From contig CAYMKW010000077.1 in the NCBI GenBank assembly GCA_964391365.1, positions 1 to 14,155 of the forward strand: a stretch of DNA of 14,155 nucleotides, given 5' to 3'. Shown here piece after piece: positions 1 through 6,375 of the stretch. Position 1 is the first letter of the stretch. The number at the start of each line of letters is the position of its first letter. The position numbers were made by a program, and so were the translations under genes. This DNA is from SXMI01 sp964391365. Lineage in GTDB: Bacteria; Actinomycetota; Acidimicrobiia; Acidimicrobiales; Microtrichaceae. Below the pieces are notes generated by a model, which worked only from the letters and a program-made list of their open reading frames with translations, was not told the DNA's origin and did no database searches.

Positions 1-312
1 CTCCACCATGGGCCACACCGTCACGCCGAGCGCCCGGAGGGCGTCCTCAACCCACGGGAACTGGGCGAACAGGTCCGGGTCGATCCCCTCGCCGGTCTTG
101 TACCCGGACCACAGGTCGTTGCGGAACGACTCGACGGTGTGGTCCGTCGCGACGCCGACGTGCGTGGCCCCGTCACGGAGCATGGCCGCCACCGAACGCA
201 GGACGCCGCGCGTCGCTCCGACCTCCTCCCCCGCGGCGTTCGCGTGCCCGCCCCGTGGTGAGTAGAAGGACCGGAACAGCTCGTAGGTGCCGTCGACCAG
301 GTGGACCTGCAT
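1..312 (-). CDS. 5'-3' exonuclease / flap-endonuclease-like protein, N-terminal part (runs off left edge)
   Basis: The 104 visible residues start at ATG (312-310) with MQVHLVDGTYELFRSFYS, the opening of the PolA-type 5'-3' exonuclease (FEN) fold. Asp7 in VDGT is the expected first metal ligand. TDHTVESFRNDLWSGYK (Asp57, Arg64, Lys72) matches the second acidic strand and the basic helical arch that grips DNA 5' ends. The segment then reaches LGVTVWPMVE, which in the family precedes the EADD metal site and the H3TH domain, both outside the window. Family members of this stand-alone type are roughly 300 residues and hydrolyse DNA 5' ends or flaps in the cytoplasm, in repair or primer removal. 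The ribosome site is weak (CAGGG about 9 bases upstream). The start region is also copied at two other places in the window (see repeat entries). No polymerase domain can be judged from here. Confidence 0.8.
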   Translation of the reverse strand, partial: MQVHLVDGTYELFRSFYSPRGGHANAAGEEVGATRGVLRSVAAMLRDGATHVGVATDHTVESFRNDLWSGYKTGEGIDPDLFAQFPWVEDALRALGVTVWPMVE

Positions 313-324
313 GCGAGCACCCTG
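279..324 (-). repeat. Dispersed repeat, copy A (overlaps exonuclease start codon)
   Basis: On the minus strand this 46-base segment spans the exonuclease start codon and its first 11 codons. It matches the intergenic copy at 4139-4212 with only 4 mismatches, one of which changes the ATG start to ACG in the other copy. Homology appears to go further upstream with small gaps: GTCTCCGGG occurs at a similar distance before both. The 3' stem arm found in the other two copies (GGTGGAC or GGTGGGCC) is absent here. Copy A is therefore coding sequence of a conserved protein family, while the other copies are not coding. Confidence 0.75.
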
Positions 325-459
325 CCACAGCACGGCAAACGCCGCCGCCGAGGATTCTCCCCGGAGACGGGCACGACCTGACGTGTTCACCAGGACCGGG
401 TCCCGGCTCGGCAGTAGGTGCTCCAGTCGGGGTCGTCCTCGGCGACGTCGGTCGCGATG
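313..459. other. Gap between small lipoprotein and exonuclease; holds an out-of-frame coding-like tail
   Basis: Minus-strand bases 461-387 read as DIATDVAEDDPDWSTYCRAG..TRSW followed by TGA. All but one codon end in G or C, as in the real genes here. This frame is displaced by one base from the lipoprotein gene that stops at 460. It looks like the displaced C-terminus of that gene (see findings). The remaining 74 bases (313-386) hold the upstream part of the dispersed repeat and a weak ribosome site. I see no convincing promoter or terminator. Confidence 0.45.
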
Positions 460-975
460 TCAGCAGGGGACCAGCTCGTCGGTGACCTGCACCTCGGGTT
501 CCCGAGCGCCGGCGTCCACTTCGAGGACGAGGGCCACGTACGAGACCACCGCAGCGCTGGCGCACGAGTCCGGGTCGGGGACCGCTCGGACCACGCCGAC
601 CGTCGAGTCGGCCGAGGTGTCGATCCGCGCCGAGTCGCCGGGACCCACCCAGACGAGGAGGTAGGTCCCCTCGGGGCCGAACGACTGCGGAGCCCGCATG
701 AGCGGCCAGGAGCCCAGGAGCTCGTCCAGGTCGGACCCGCTCAGCACCCGGGCGCTCGGCGAGTCGGCCGGGAATCCCGGCGGTACGTCGGCGACGGACA
801 GCTCGACGGACCCACGGTCCTCCCCGGCCGTCGTGGAAGCTCCGCGCTCATCGGTCGGGGCAGGTCCGCCGACGGACCCGTCGTCCGAGCACGCGGAGGC
901 GCAGGTCACGACGAGGACGAGGACAGCGATGGCACCCGCCGACCACCGGCGGCGTCCGGCGGAGCGGCCGGTCAC
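460..975 (-). CDS. Small putative lipoprotein, unknown function
   Basis: 171 residues. The N-terminus has basic residues (RSAGRRR), a hydrophobic stretch and a possible lipobox ASAC with Cys29 as lipidation site, followed by a Ser/Thr/Gly-rich tether. The C-terminal part (about 55-171) is acidic with many valines, VELSVADVPPGFPADSP near its start, and shows no motif I recognise. The GTG start (975-973) overlaps the TGA stop of the upstream protease gene by four bases (GTGA). GAGG lies four bases before it, so translation is probably coupled to the protease; the two may work together at the cell surface. The stop at 460 may be premature: the next 25 codons look coding in a neighbouring frame after a GGGG run (466-469, plus strand). 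The family is not recognised. Confidence 0.7.
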   Translation of the reverse strand: MTGRSAGRRRWSAGAIAVLVLVVTCASACSDDGSVGGPAPTDERGASTTAGEDRGSVELSVADVPPGFPADSPSARVLSGSDLDELLGSWPLMRAPQSFGPEGTYLLVWVGPGDSARIDTSADSTVGVVRAVPDPDSCASAAVVSYVALVLEVDAGAREPEVQVTDELVPC

Positions 976-3908
976 GAGACCTCGATGTCGTCGATCAGGG
1001 TCACACTGTCGAAGATCGCATCTCCCTGGTCGGCGACGGTCAGGTTAAACGAGCTGGCCCCGGCTAGAGAGGAGGCCGGGACTTCGATCCTCGCCGGGGT
1101 CCATCCCGACTGGCCCACCGTCGAGTCACCGCCCGGGAAGTTGATGCCGGTCACGGGTGTGAACACCGTCGTGTTCACCGACTCGAACGCAACCGGCAAC
1201 ACCGTCCCGTTCGGGAGCGTGATCTGTGCGGTGAAGGTGTCGTTGAACTGTGTGCCCACGAACTCGTCGAACTCCTCGCTCAGGTAGTTGTAGTCGAACC
1301 GGATGATGAGGCTGTCGTCGTCGAGGACCGCTGGATCGATCGTGAAACGCTTGGACATGGTGGAGGTGGTGACGGCGTTGTCGGGCCCGGACGAAATGCT
1401 CACCATGCGGTCACCCTGCCGGGGCCTGATGCCGCCCAGTCGGGTAACCACGTCCACCGTCCCGGTCGTGGCCCACCCGTTCAGTCCACCCGATTCGAAG
1501 CCGGCGTTGAAGGTCGCCTCGAAGGCATCCACGTTGCCCGCCCCCAACCCACTGTCGACAGGCCGGCCGCTGGCGGTGGACATGACGCGTGTCCGGACCT
1601 GTGCTGGGGTCAGGCCCGGTTCGCCGGCGAGGATCAGTGCGGCCAATCCGGAAACGTGGGGCGTCGCCATCGAAGTCCCGTTGAGCTCGACGACGCCACC
1701 ACCGTCGCGTGTGGACAGGATCCCGGTACCCGGCGCAGCGACGTCCACCCACTCGTCACCGAAGTTCGAGCCGGAGTCCTCCGTGCCCTGCGGCTGGCCG
1801 GCAGTCCAGATCGAGCTGCGATTCGTCCGGTCGACGGCCCCGACCGAGATCACCTGGGTGTCGTAGGTCCGGGGGAACAGCCCGAACCACGAGGTGAATC
1901 GTTCTGTTCGGTTGAAGCCTGACGGATAGTACCGATCGGGACAGTTGTCGTTGCCCGCAGCTGCAACGACCACGCGGTTGCGGTCCACGGCGTGGTCGAT
2001 GGCCCGTGCGTAGTCCTCGGAGCGAGTCGTCCCGCCCAGGCTCAGGTTGATCACCCGTGCCCCCCGATCGACCGCCCAACGGATCCCGGCTGCGATGTCG
2101 GTGATGGCGCCTCTGCCGTTCTCGTCGAGCACCTTCACCGGAAGGATCCGGGATCCCCAGCTGGTCCCGCTGACGAGGGTGCTGTTGTCGGTCTCTGCTG
2201 CGATCGTCCCCGCCACGTGGGTGCCGTGCCCGTCGTCGTCATCGGCGTTGTTGTCGTCGTTGACGAAGTCCCGACCGGTTCCACGGAGTTGGCCATCGAG
2301 GTCGGGGTGCGTGAGATCGACGCCTGTGTCGACCACTGCGACGAGTACGCCGCCGCGTTGGAAGGCCCATGCGTCGGGAGCGTTGATCGCCTCGAATCCC
2401 CACTGGTCGGTGAACCTGGGATCGTTCGGCTCAGTGGCGTCGATGCCTGCCACGGCGTCAGGCTCTGCGCCTATCACCCCCGGGCGTCCCGAGATCGCCG
2501 TCAAGACGCCATCGAGCTGCGCCCGGGACGTGACGGCCGGGATCCTGACCTGCCAGACATCCCGCCCCAGTCGGCCCGCGACGGAGCCCCCCACTGCGGT
2601 CGCTGCGGATGAGACTGAAGACCAAGCGGTGTTCGTCGAGAAGGTCACGGCGATGCGATCCGCCAGGTACTCGCCGGACATGTCGGTGACGGTCGGACCA
2701 CCGGTCCAACTCGCGGGAACGGTCGGTGCCCCGGCGGGAAGAACCTCGATTCCAACCGTGGCCGATGCCGGCTGCCCGGCGACCACGCCGCCGACGGTGA
2801 AGGCGGTCGATGTCGTGAGGGCGACGGATGTCGACCGGCTGAACACGCCGTCACCGGCTGACAGGTCCCCGGCGGTTCCGTCGTCCAGGAGCGTCGTCGC
2901 GATACCGGGACCCGCCAGTTGAAGTGCGCCGGTCACGGCCCCGACGGGTGCAACCGTGAAGGTGACCGGTGTAGTGATTCCACTGGTGACGGCATCCGGC
3001 AGAGCTGAGGGAGCAAGTGGAGCCGGAGTGCCCGCGCCTTCGACGGGTACGAGCAGGTTGGCCGAGCCGGAACTCGCTCCCGCCGCCGTCACCATTCCGT
3101 TGACGGTCAGGGAGTCGGGGTCGGTCTCGAGCACCGTGTAGGACCACGCGCCCAGCAGATCCACCTGCGCACCCGGGGCGATCGGGCCCGGGATCGACCG
3201 CGTACCCAGCGTCGACGACCCGACCGACACGGCGGCGGTTGCGGCCGTGACGGCCGGCGCGTCGGTGAACTGGATGGTGCGGCGCCACAGTCGGACCTGC
3301 GTGCCGCTGGTGACGGCGACGACGAGGTCGGCGCTTCCGTCGGCCGCGCCGATGGAAGCGACGTCCGCAGCGGCGAGAGCGGGGAAGAAGCGGAAGGGAA
3401 CGTCGATCGCACTTCCTGCGGCCACAGATGAGGGCAAACCGCTCGGGTAGTCCACGCCCCCGGCGGTCGCCTCCAGCTCGTCGTCACATACGCCGGCCGG
3501 GCAGGCGCCGGGTGCACCAGCGCCGCTCGTGGTCAGCTGCAACGAGGCCGGCAGCACCTGCCTTGTGCCCGCGGCCTCGAGCCACATACCGATCGAATCG
3601 ATGGCCAGTCCGGTCGACCCGCCGTTTACCCGAACGCTTCCAGCGACCTGGGTCCCGCCGAGGGTGGCCGTGCACGTCCCGGTGGGGTCGTTGCGGATCT
3701 CGGCGCTGATCCCGAGCGGTACCCCGGTCCGGGCACCGGCCGTGTCGACATCGATCGACATCGAAAGCCCCGCAGCGCATGCCGACACCGAGCCGGACAC
3801 GCTCGGGTCGCCCCCAGGGCCCGGGTTCGGCTGCGGCGTGCAGGCGGCGCTGATGGCGATCGCCGACACGAAAACAGCGACGGACATGACACGCCGACTG
3901 GACCTCAT
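972..3908 (-). CDS. Subtilisin-like (S8) serine protease, multidomain putative lipoprotein
   Basis: 978 residues. The start ATG (3908) has GAGGA five bases upstream; an alternative ATG at 3920 lacks a good ribosome site. A signal peptide (MRSSRRVMSVAVFVSAIAIS) ends in SAAC with Cys23 as likely lipid anchor, then a Pro/Gly tether. Residues about 35-300 are beta-rich and unassigned. Residues about 305-390 resemble the choice-of-anchor X type of module (DDGTAGDLSAGDGVF). About 400-495 look like a subtilase propeptide. The catalytic domain covers about 500-785: Asp527 (VVDTGVDLTHPDLDG), His561 (DGHGTHVAGT), Asn653 oxyanion (AAAGNDN) and Ser746 (NGTSMATPHVSG), a complete triad. The C-terminus (about 800-978) resembles a choice-of-anchor L module (FDYNYLSEEFDEFVG, ending DSVTLIDDIEVS). 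It is probably an exported, cell-surface protease. The lipoprotein gene downstream overlaps by 4 bases. The substrate is unknown. Confidence 0.92.
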   Translation of the reverse strand: MRSSRRVMSVAVFVSAIAISAACTPQPNPGPGGDPSVSGSVSACAAGLSMSIDVDTAGARTGVPLGISAEIRNDPTGTCTATLGGTQVAGSVRVNGGSTGLAIDSIGMWLEAAGTRQVLPASLQLTTSGAGAPGACPAGVCDDELEATAGGVDYPSGLPSSVAAGSAIDVPFRFFPALAAADVASIGAADGSADLVVAVTSGTQVRLWRRTIQFTDAPAVTAATAAVSVGSSTLGTRSIPGPIAPGAQVDLLGAWSYTVLETDPDSLTVNGMVTAAGASSGSANLLVPVEGAGTPAPLAPSALPDAVTSGITTPVTFTVAPVGAVTGALQLAGPGIATTLLDDGTAGDLSAGDGVFSRSTSVALTTSTAFTVGGVVAGQPASATVGIEVLPAGAPTVPASWTGGPTVTDMSGEYLADRIAVTFSTNTAWSSVSSAATAVGGSVAGRLGRDVWQVRIPAVTSRAQLDGVLTAISGRPGVIGAEPDAVAGIDATEPNDPRFTDQWGFEAINAPDAWAFQRGGVLVAVVDTGVDLTHPDLDGQLRGTGRDFVNDDNNADDDDGHGTHVAGTIAAETDNSTLVSGTSWGSRILPVKVLDENGRGAITDIAAGIRWAVDRGARVINLSLGGTTRSEDYARAIDHAVDRNRVVVAAAGNDNCPDRYYPSGFNRTERFTSWFGLFPRTYDTQVISVGAVDRTNRSSIWTAGQPQGTEDSGSNFGDEWVDVAAPGTGILSTRDGGGVVELNGTSMATPHVSGLAALILAGEPGLTPAQVRTRVMSTASGRPVDSGLGAGNVDAFEATFNAGFESGGLNGWATTGTVDVVTRLGGIRPRQGDRMVSISSGPDNAVTTSTMSKRFTIDPAVLDDDSLIIRFDYNYLSEEFDEFVGTQFNDTFTAQITLPNGTVLPVAFESVNTTVFTPVTGINFPGGDSTVGQSGWTPARIEVPASSLAGASSFNLTVADQGDAIFDSVTLIDDIEVS

Positions 3909-4080
3909 CACGTTCCTCATCCGGCGGAACGATGCGCTCCGCCGCCCAGCGAGGAGATCATCGCCACCGCCAGCACGGTGAGACGAAGGGACCGAGCTTC
4001 CGCCGCTCAGCCGCATCACGAGCTTCCTGTGCCCGCACGCATGCAGGCCTCTTCGGTTGCCCTCGTCGGCTCTCGACGAA

Positions 4081-4129
4081 CCCCCGGGCTTCAGTGGGGA
4101 ACCCCTCCGGGGGTGGCGGCGGCACCCCC
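4081..4129 (-). promoter_or_regulatory. Mutually exclusive GC-rich hairpins in protease leader region
   Basis: In the minus-strand RNA, GGGGGTG (4129-4123) can pair with CACCCCC (4115-4109) around a seven-base loop. Alternatively CCCCCGG (4113-4107) can pair with CCGGGGG (4087-4081). The two seven-base stems share bases 4109-4113, so only one can form at a time. There is no U-tract after the second stem. The arrangement resembles an attenuator or a riboswitch expression platform, but GC-rich sequence makes chance pairing likelier, and function is inferred only. Confidence 0.35.
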
Positions 4130-4138
4130 TGGCGAGAC

Positions 4139-4212
4139 CCTTGCGCCTGCCGTCCACCGCTCGGAGGTGCCGTCGACGAGGTGGACCTGCGTGCGAGCAG
4201 CCTGTCACGGCG
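4139..4212 (-). repeat. Dispersed repeat, copy B
   Basis: This 74-base element on the minus strand begins CGCCGTGACAGGCT and ends GGCAGGCGCAAGG. It matches copy C (6283-6356) at 63 of 74 positions without gaps, and 46 bases of the exonuclease start region with 4 mismatches. On the plus strand GTCCACC (4152-4158) and GGTGGAC (4180-4186) are perfect complements, giving a 7-bp stem, with CTCG/CGAG just inside after a 2-base bulge. The exonuclease-like frame persists (QVHLVDGTSERW) but has ACG in place of the start codon and ends at a stop soon after, so it is not coding. It lies about 230-300 bases upstream of the protease start, in the same orientation. Confidence 0.75.
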
Positions 4213-4332
4213 CGGGAGTCAGCGCCTCCGCGGCCTGCCCGGAGACCGTGGGTGGTTGGCGCCCCGTGACGTGGTGGACGAACCGACGGTTGCCCCGGTG
4301 CGGGCTCCGCCCCGGGGGACAGGGCGGTTGCA

Positions 4333-4351
4333 TATCTACAGGATGTAGGTA
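4333..4351. promoter_or_regulatory. Putative TetR operator at TetR/esterase promoter
   Basis: TATCTACAGGATGTAGGTA is an inverted repeat with 8-base arms (TATCTACA / TGTAGGTA), one mismatch and a 3-base spacer. It lies 10 bases upstream of the TetR start codon. TAGGTA (4346-4351) inside it could serve as a -10 hexamer for a leaderless or near-leaderless transcript beginning close to the ATG at 4362. TetR family regulators commonly bind such sites next to their own gene, so autorepression and control of the divergent protease are both plausible. Confidence 0.6.
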
Positions 4352-4361
4352 CGGTGTGCTG

Positions 4362-5009
4362 ATGGAACAGGTGCTGTCGCGATCCGCAGGAGCCCGACCC
4401 GCCGGGAGCGCGAGGGCACCGCGCACACCCCCGGCGCAACGCCGCCAGCTCCTGCTGGATGCCGCAGAGCGGCTGCTGACCGAGAGTGGCTCCGATGCGC
4501 TGCGGATGGACGCACTGGCCCGCGCCGGTGGGGTGACACGACCGGTCGTCTACGACCACTTCGGTGGCCGAGACGGTCTGGTGGTCGCGCTGCTCGAGCG
4601 ACACGCCGAGCGGGTCAGGGCACACGTCGCCGCAGCGGTGACGCCCGGTGCACCCTTCGAGGACGAGCTGCGGGACGCCACGCGTGCCTACCTCGAGGTG
4701 GCCCGACGCCACGGACCGGCGGTGCGGGCGTTGGTCTCGGCACAACACCTCTCGCCGGCCATCGAGACCGCCCGCCGCCGCACCTGGGACGCGGCGGCCG
4801 AGCACTGGTCCGGTCGCTACCGAGAACACACCGGGCTGTCACGGCGTGATGCCGACGCGCTCGCCACGGCGCACCTCGCCGCGCTCACAGCCCTCGCGGG
4901 GTTGTGCATCGAGGGCCGTCTCGGCCTCGCACGGGCCACCGAGCTGCACGTCACCTCCACGCTCGCCGCGCTCGGGTCCCTCGCCACCCGCCCGGAGGAG
5001 CTCCGATGA
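4362..5009 (+). CDS. TetR/AcrR family transcriptional regulator (first of two)
   Basis: 215 residues. Residues about 26-72 carry the TetR helix-turn-helix: RRQLLLDAAERLL, then LRMDALARAGGVTRPVVYDHF with GGRDGL after it, the classic recognition helix and YxHF motif. The rest is an all-helical ligand-binding domain with no residue pattern that reveals the ligand. I chose ATG at 4362 because the arginine/proline-rich extension upstream covers the operator and repeat and is not family-like. A short Arg/Ala-rich tail precedes the HTH. The stop overlaps the start of the esterase gene (ATGA), so the two are one operon, and the regulator probably controls the esterase in response to a small, perhaps ester or lipid-like, molecule. 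The inverted repeat at 4333-4351 is the likely operator. Confidence 0.9.
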   Translation: MEQVLSRSAGARPAGSARAPRTPPAQRRQLLLDAAERLLTESGSDALRMDALARAGGVTRPVVYDHFGGRDGLVVALLERHAERVRAHVAAAVTPGAPFEDELRDATRAYLEVARRHGPAVRALVSAQHLSPAIETARRRTWDAAAEHWSGRYREHTGLSRRDADALATAHLAALTALAGLCIEGRLGLARATELHVTSTLAALGSLATRPEELR

Positions 5010-6112
5010 CGGCCAGAGGCAGCACGCACGTCCGACCGCTCACGATGCTCGTGGCGCTGACCGTGGTGTGTGCAGCATGTTCGTGGTCGCCGCTCCCCGC
5101 CCCGGCCCCCTCGACCACGACCCCCTCCACGACGGTCCCGACGACGACGGTCCCGACGACGACCTCGACTCCGACCACGAGCACGAGCACCCCCATGCCT
5201 TCGACCTACGAGCCCTACGCGGACACCGACCCGGCGGTTGCACCCACCGGCCAGACCTCCATCGGGCAGCTCCGCACCCCCGACGGGCGCACCCGCACCT
5301 ACCGCCTCTACGTGCCCGCCTCCCTCGACGCCTCGACTCCGGCACCACTGCTCGTGGCCCTCCACGGCGGGCTCGGCACGTCGGCGCAGTTCGCGGCCAA
5401 CTCGGACTTCGACGGCCTCGCCGAGTCGAACGGCTTCGTGGTCGTCTACCCGGACGGCATCGGGGCCCGGCCCGACGGCACAGGACCCCAGACCTGGAAC
5501 GGCGGGTACTGCTGCGGGCCGGCCGCCCGCGACGACGTGGACGACGTCGGTTTCGTGCGTCAGCTCATCGACCGGCTCGGCGCCGAGCTCCCCATCGACC
5601 CGTCACGGACCTTCGCGGCCAGCCACTCCAACGGGGCGATCATGGCGTACCGGCTCGCCTGCGAGCTCTCCGACCGCATCGCAGCCATCGGAGTACAGGC
5701 CGGCAGCCTCGGTGTCGACGCGTGCGCACCAGCGAGACCCGTCTCGGTCATCCACCTGCACGGCACCGCCGACACGAACCACCCGATCGACGGCGGCGCC
5801 GGCAGCGGTCTGGCCGGCGTGGCGTTCCGCCCGGCCCGCGACGCGGTGGAGGCCCTCGCGGCCGCAGACCGCTGTTCCCCGACCCCGGTGCCCGCCACCG
5901 ACCCCACGAACCCCGACCTGGCGGTCACCACCTGGACGCCGTGCGCAGATGCCACCGCCGTGCGCTACGTCGTGGTCCAGGGCGCCAGCCACGCCTGGAT
6001 GGGCCACCCGGCGTACTCGGAACTCGCGTCCTCGTACGTGGGTGAGCCCTACCCGGACCTCGACGCCAGCCGGGCGATCTGGTCCTTCCTCGCGTCGCAC
6101 CCGCGACGCTGA
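5006..6112 (+). CDS. Exported PHB-depolymerase-type (CE1-like) esterase, putative lipoprotein
   Basis: 368 residues. ATG at 5006 overlaps the TetR stop and follows GGAGGAG (4994-5000). The signal sequence RPLTMLVALTVVCAAC gives a possible lipid-anchored Cys25. A Ser/Thr/Pro linker (about 31-65) includes a 15-base tandem repeat (5131-5145, 5146-5160) encoding Thr-Val-Pro-Thr-Thr. The alpha/beta hydrolase domain starts about 80. LLVALHGGLG is the oxyanion segment; the nucleophile is Ser208 in ASHSNGAIM (the family usually has GxSxGG); Asp256 is in LHGTADTNHP and His329 in GASHAWMG. NGGYCCGPAARDDVDDVGF is typical of LpqC / PHB depolymerase-like esterases. It probably hydrolyses esters (polyester, feruloyl or acetyl) at the cell surface; the substrate cannot be read from sequence. 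It is co-transcribed with the TetR gene. Confidence 0.88.
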   Translation: MTARGSTHVRPLTMLVALTVVCAACSWSPLPAPAPSTTTPSTTVPTTTVPTTTSTPTTSTSTPMPSTYEPYADTDPAVAPTGQTSIGQLRTPDGRTRTYRLYVPASLDASTPAPLLVALHGGLGTSAQFAANSDFDGLAESNGFVVVYPDGIGARPDGTGPQTWNGGYCCGPAARDDVDDVGFVRQLIDRLGAELPIDPSRTFAASHSNGAIMAYRLACELSDRIAAIGVQAGSLGVDACAPARPVSVIHLHGTADTNHPIDGGAGSGLAGVAFRPARDAVEALAAADRCSPTPVPATDPTNPDLAVTTWTPCADATAVRYVVVQGASHAWMGHPAYSELASSYVGEPYPDLDASRAIWSFLASHPRR

Positions 6113-6127
6113 GCCCATCGGCACCCG

Positions 6128-6144
6128 AGGGGCACCCAGCCCCT
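6128..6144 (+). terminator. Weak hairpin after esterase gene
   Basis: AGGGGC (6128-6133) and GCCCCT (6139-6144) form a 6-bp stem with a 5-base loop, 15 bases after the esterase stop codon. There is no T-tract, so this is at best a GC-rich terminator of the kind often assumed in actinobacteria. Confidence 0.3.
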
Positions 6145-6213
6145 GAGTGGACGGCGTGGTCGAGTGGCCCTCCTCCGAGAGCACAGACGCAGGGCACAGA
6201 CCCCCTGGACTCG

Positions 6214-6227
6214 CCGTTCCGGAACGG
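6214..6227. repeat. Perfect 14-base palindrome
   Basis: CCGTTCCGGAACGG is its own reverse complement. It lies between convergent genes, away from any start codon, so it is not in an obvious promoter. It could be a protein-binding site, part of a bidirectional terminator, or chance. Confidence 0.4.
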
Positions 6228-6282
6228 TCCGTGACGATCAGGGACGGCTGCGAACGCCGGCGTTTCCGGGGATCGCCGACAT

Positions 6283-6356
6283 CCGTGCACCTGCGGCCCA
6301 CCGCTCGTCGGTGCCGTCGACCAGGCGGGCCTGCGTGCGATGAGCCTGTCACGGCG
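6283..6356 (-). repeat. Dispersed repeat, copy C
   Basis: This copy is 63/74 identical to copy B, same orientation, no gaps. On the minus strand the arms GGCCCGCC (6331-6324) and GGTGGGCC (6302-6295) can form an 8-bp stem with one G-U pair. Relative to copy B, one T-A pair has become C-G (both sides changed) and one A-T has become G-T, so pairing is kept. It starts 20 bases after the stop of the minus-strand TetR gene; no minus-strand gene follows for over 2 kb. The exonuclease-like frame still reads LVDGTDERWAAGAR but has no start codon. Confidence 0.75.
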
Positions 6357-6375
6357 AGGAGCGACGTGCCTCGGG

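Larger units (their letters stand above)
3909..4361. other. Divergent intergenic region between protease and TetR/esterase operon
   Basis: This 453-base stretch separates the protease (-) from the TetR gene (+). It holds, from right to left on the minus strand: a TetR-type inverted repeat (4333-4351), repeat copy B (4139-4212), overlapping GC-rich hairpins (4081-4129) and about 170 bases with no recognisable element before the protease ribosome site. If protease transcription starts near the operator, its leader would be about 400 bases and carry all of these. I did not recognise a named riboswitch class. Frames continuing upstream from both genes are open here but lack plausible starts. Confidence 0.6.
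6113..6375. other. Convergent gap between esterase and second TetR gene
   Basis: These 263 bases contain no gene I can support. A small hairpin (AGGGGC 6128-6133 / GCCCCT 6139-6144) follows the esterase stop by 15 bases and may help end its transcript. A perfect 14-base palindrome CCGTTCCGGAACGG lies at 6214-6227. Repeat copy C occupies 6283-6356, starting 20 bases after the TetR stop on the minus strand, so it would sit in that gene's 3' untranslated region. Confidence 0.6.

Noticed and set aside
418..1287. 289-codon plus-strand open frame across the small lipoprotein and protease 3' end
   Set aside because: It is antisense to both coupled genes and has no signal or domain features.
4039..4048. 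CGCATGCAGG on the plus strand, resembling part of the repeat in opposite orientation
   Set aside because: Only about ten bases match and the surroundings do not align, so it is within chance.
3909..4330. Known riboswitch in the protease leader (c-di-GMP, c-di-AMP, cobalamin, glycine considered)
   Set aside because: None of the conserved core motifs of these classes could be found by eye on the minus strand.
3978..4361. Upstream extension of the TetR frame to 3978
   Set aside because: It covers the operator and the repeat; family members begin close to the helix-turn-helix, as the ATG at 4362 gives.
3909..4829. Upstream extension of the protease frame to 4829
   Set aside because: The frame is open but Arg/Gly-rich, overlaps the TetR gene in antisense and includes repeat copy B. 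A signal peptide with a good ribosome site begins at 3908.
5131..5160. 15-base tandem repeat as a possible mobile or phase-variable element
   Set aside because: There are only two units, in frame, within a Ser/Thr/Pro linker; low-complexity coding explains it.
4648..6045. 465-codon open frame overlapping the TetR and esterase genes
   Set aside because: The product is Arg/Pro/His-rich with no recognisable domain, while the other frame encodes a full catalytic triad and a TetR protein.
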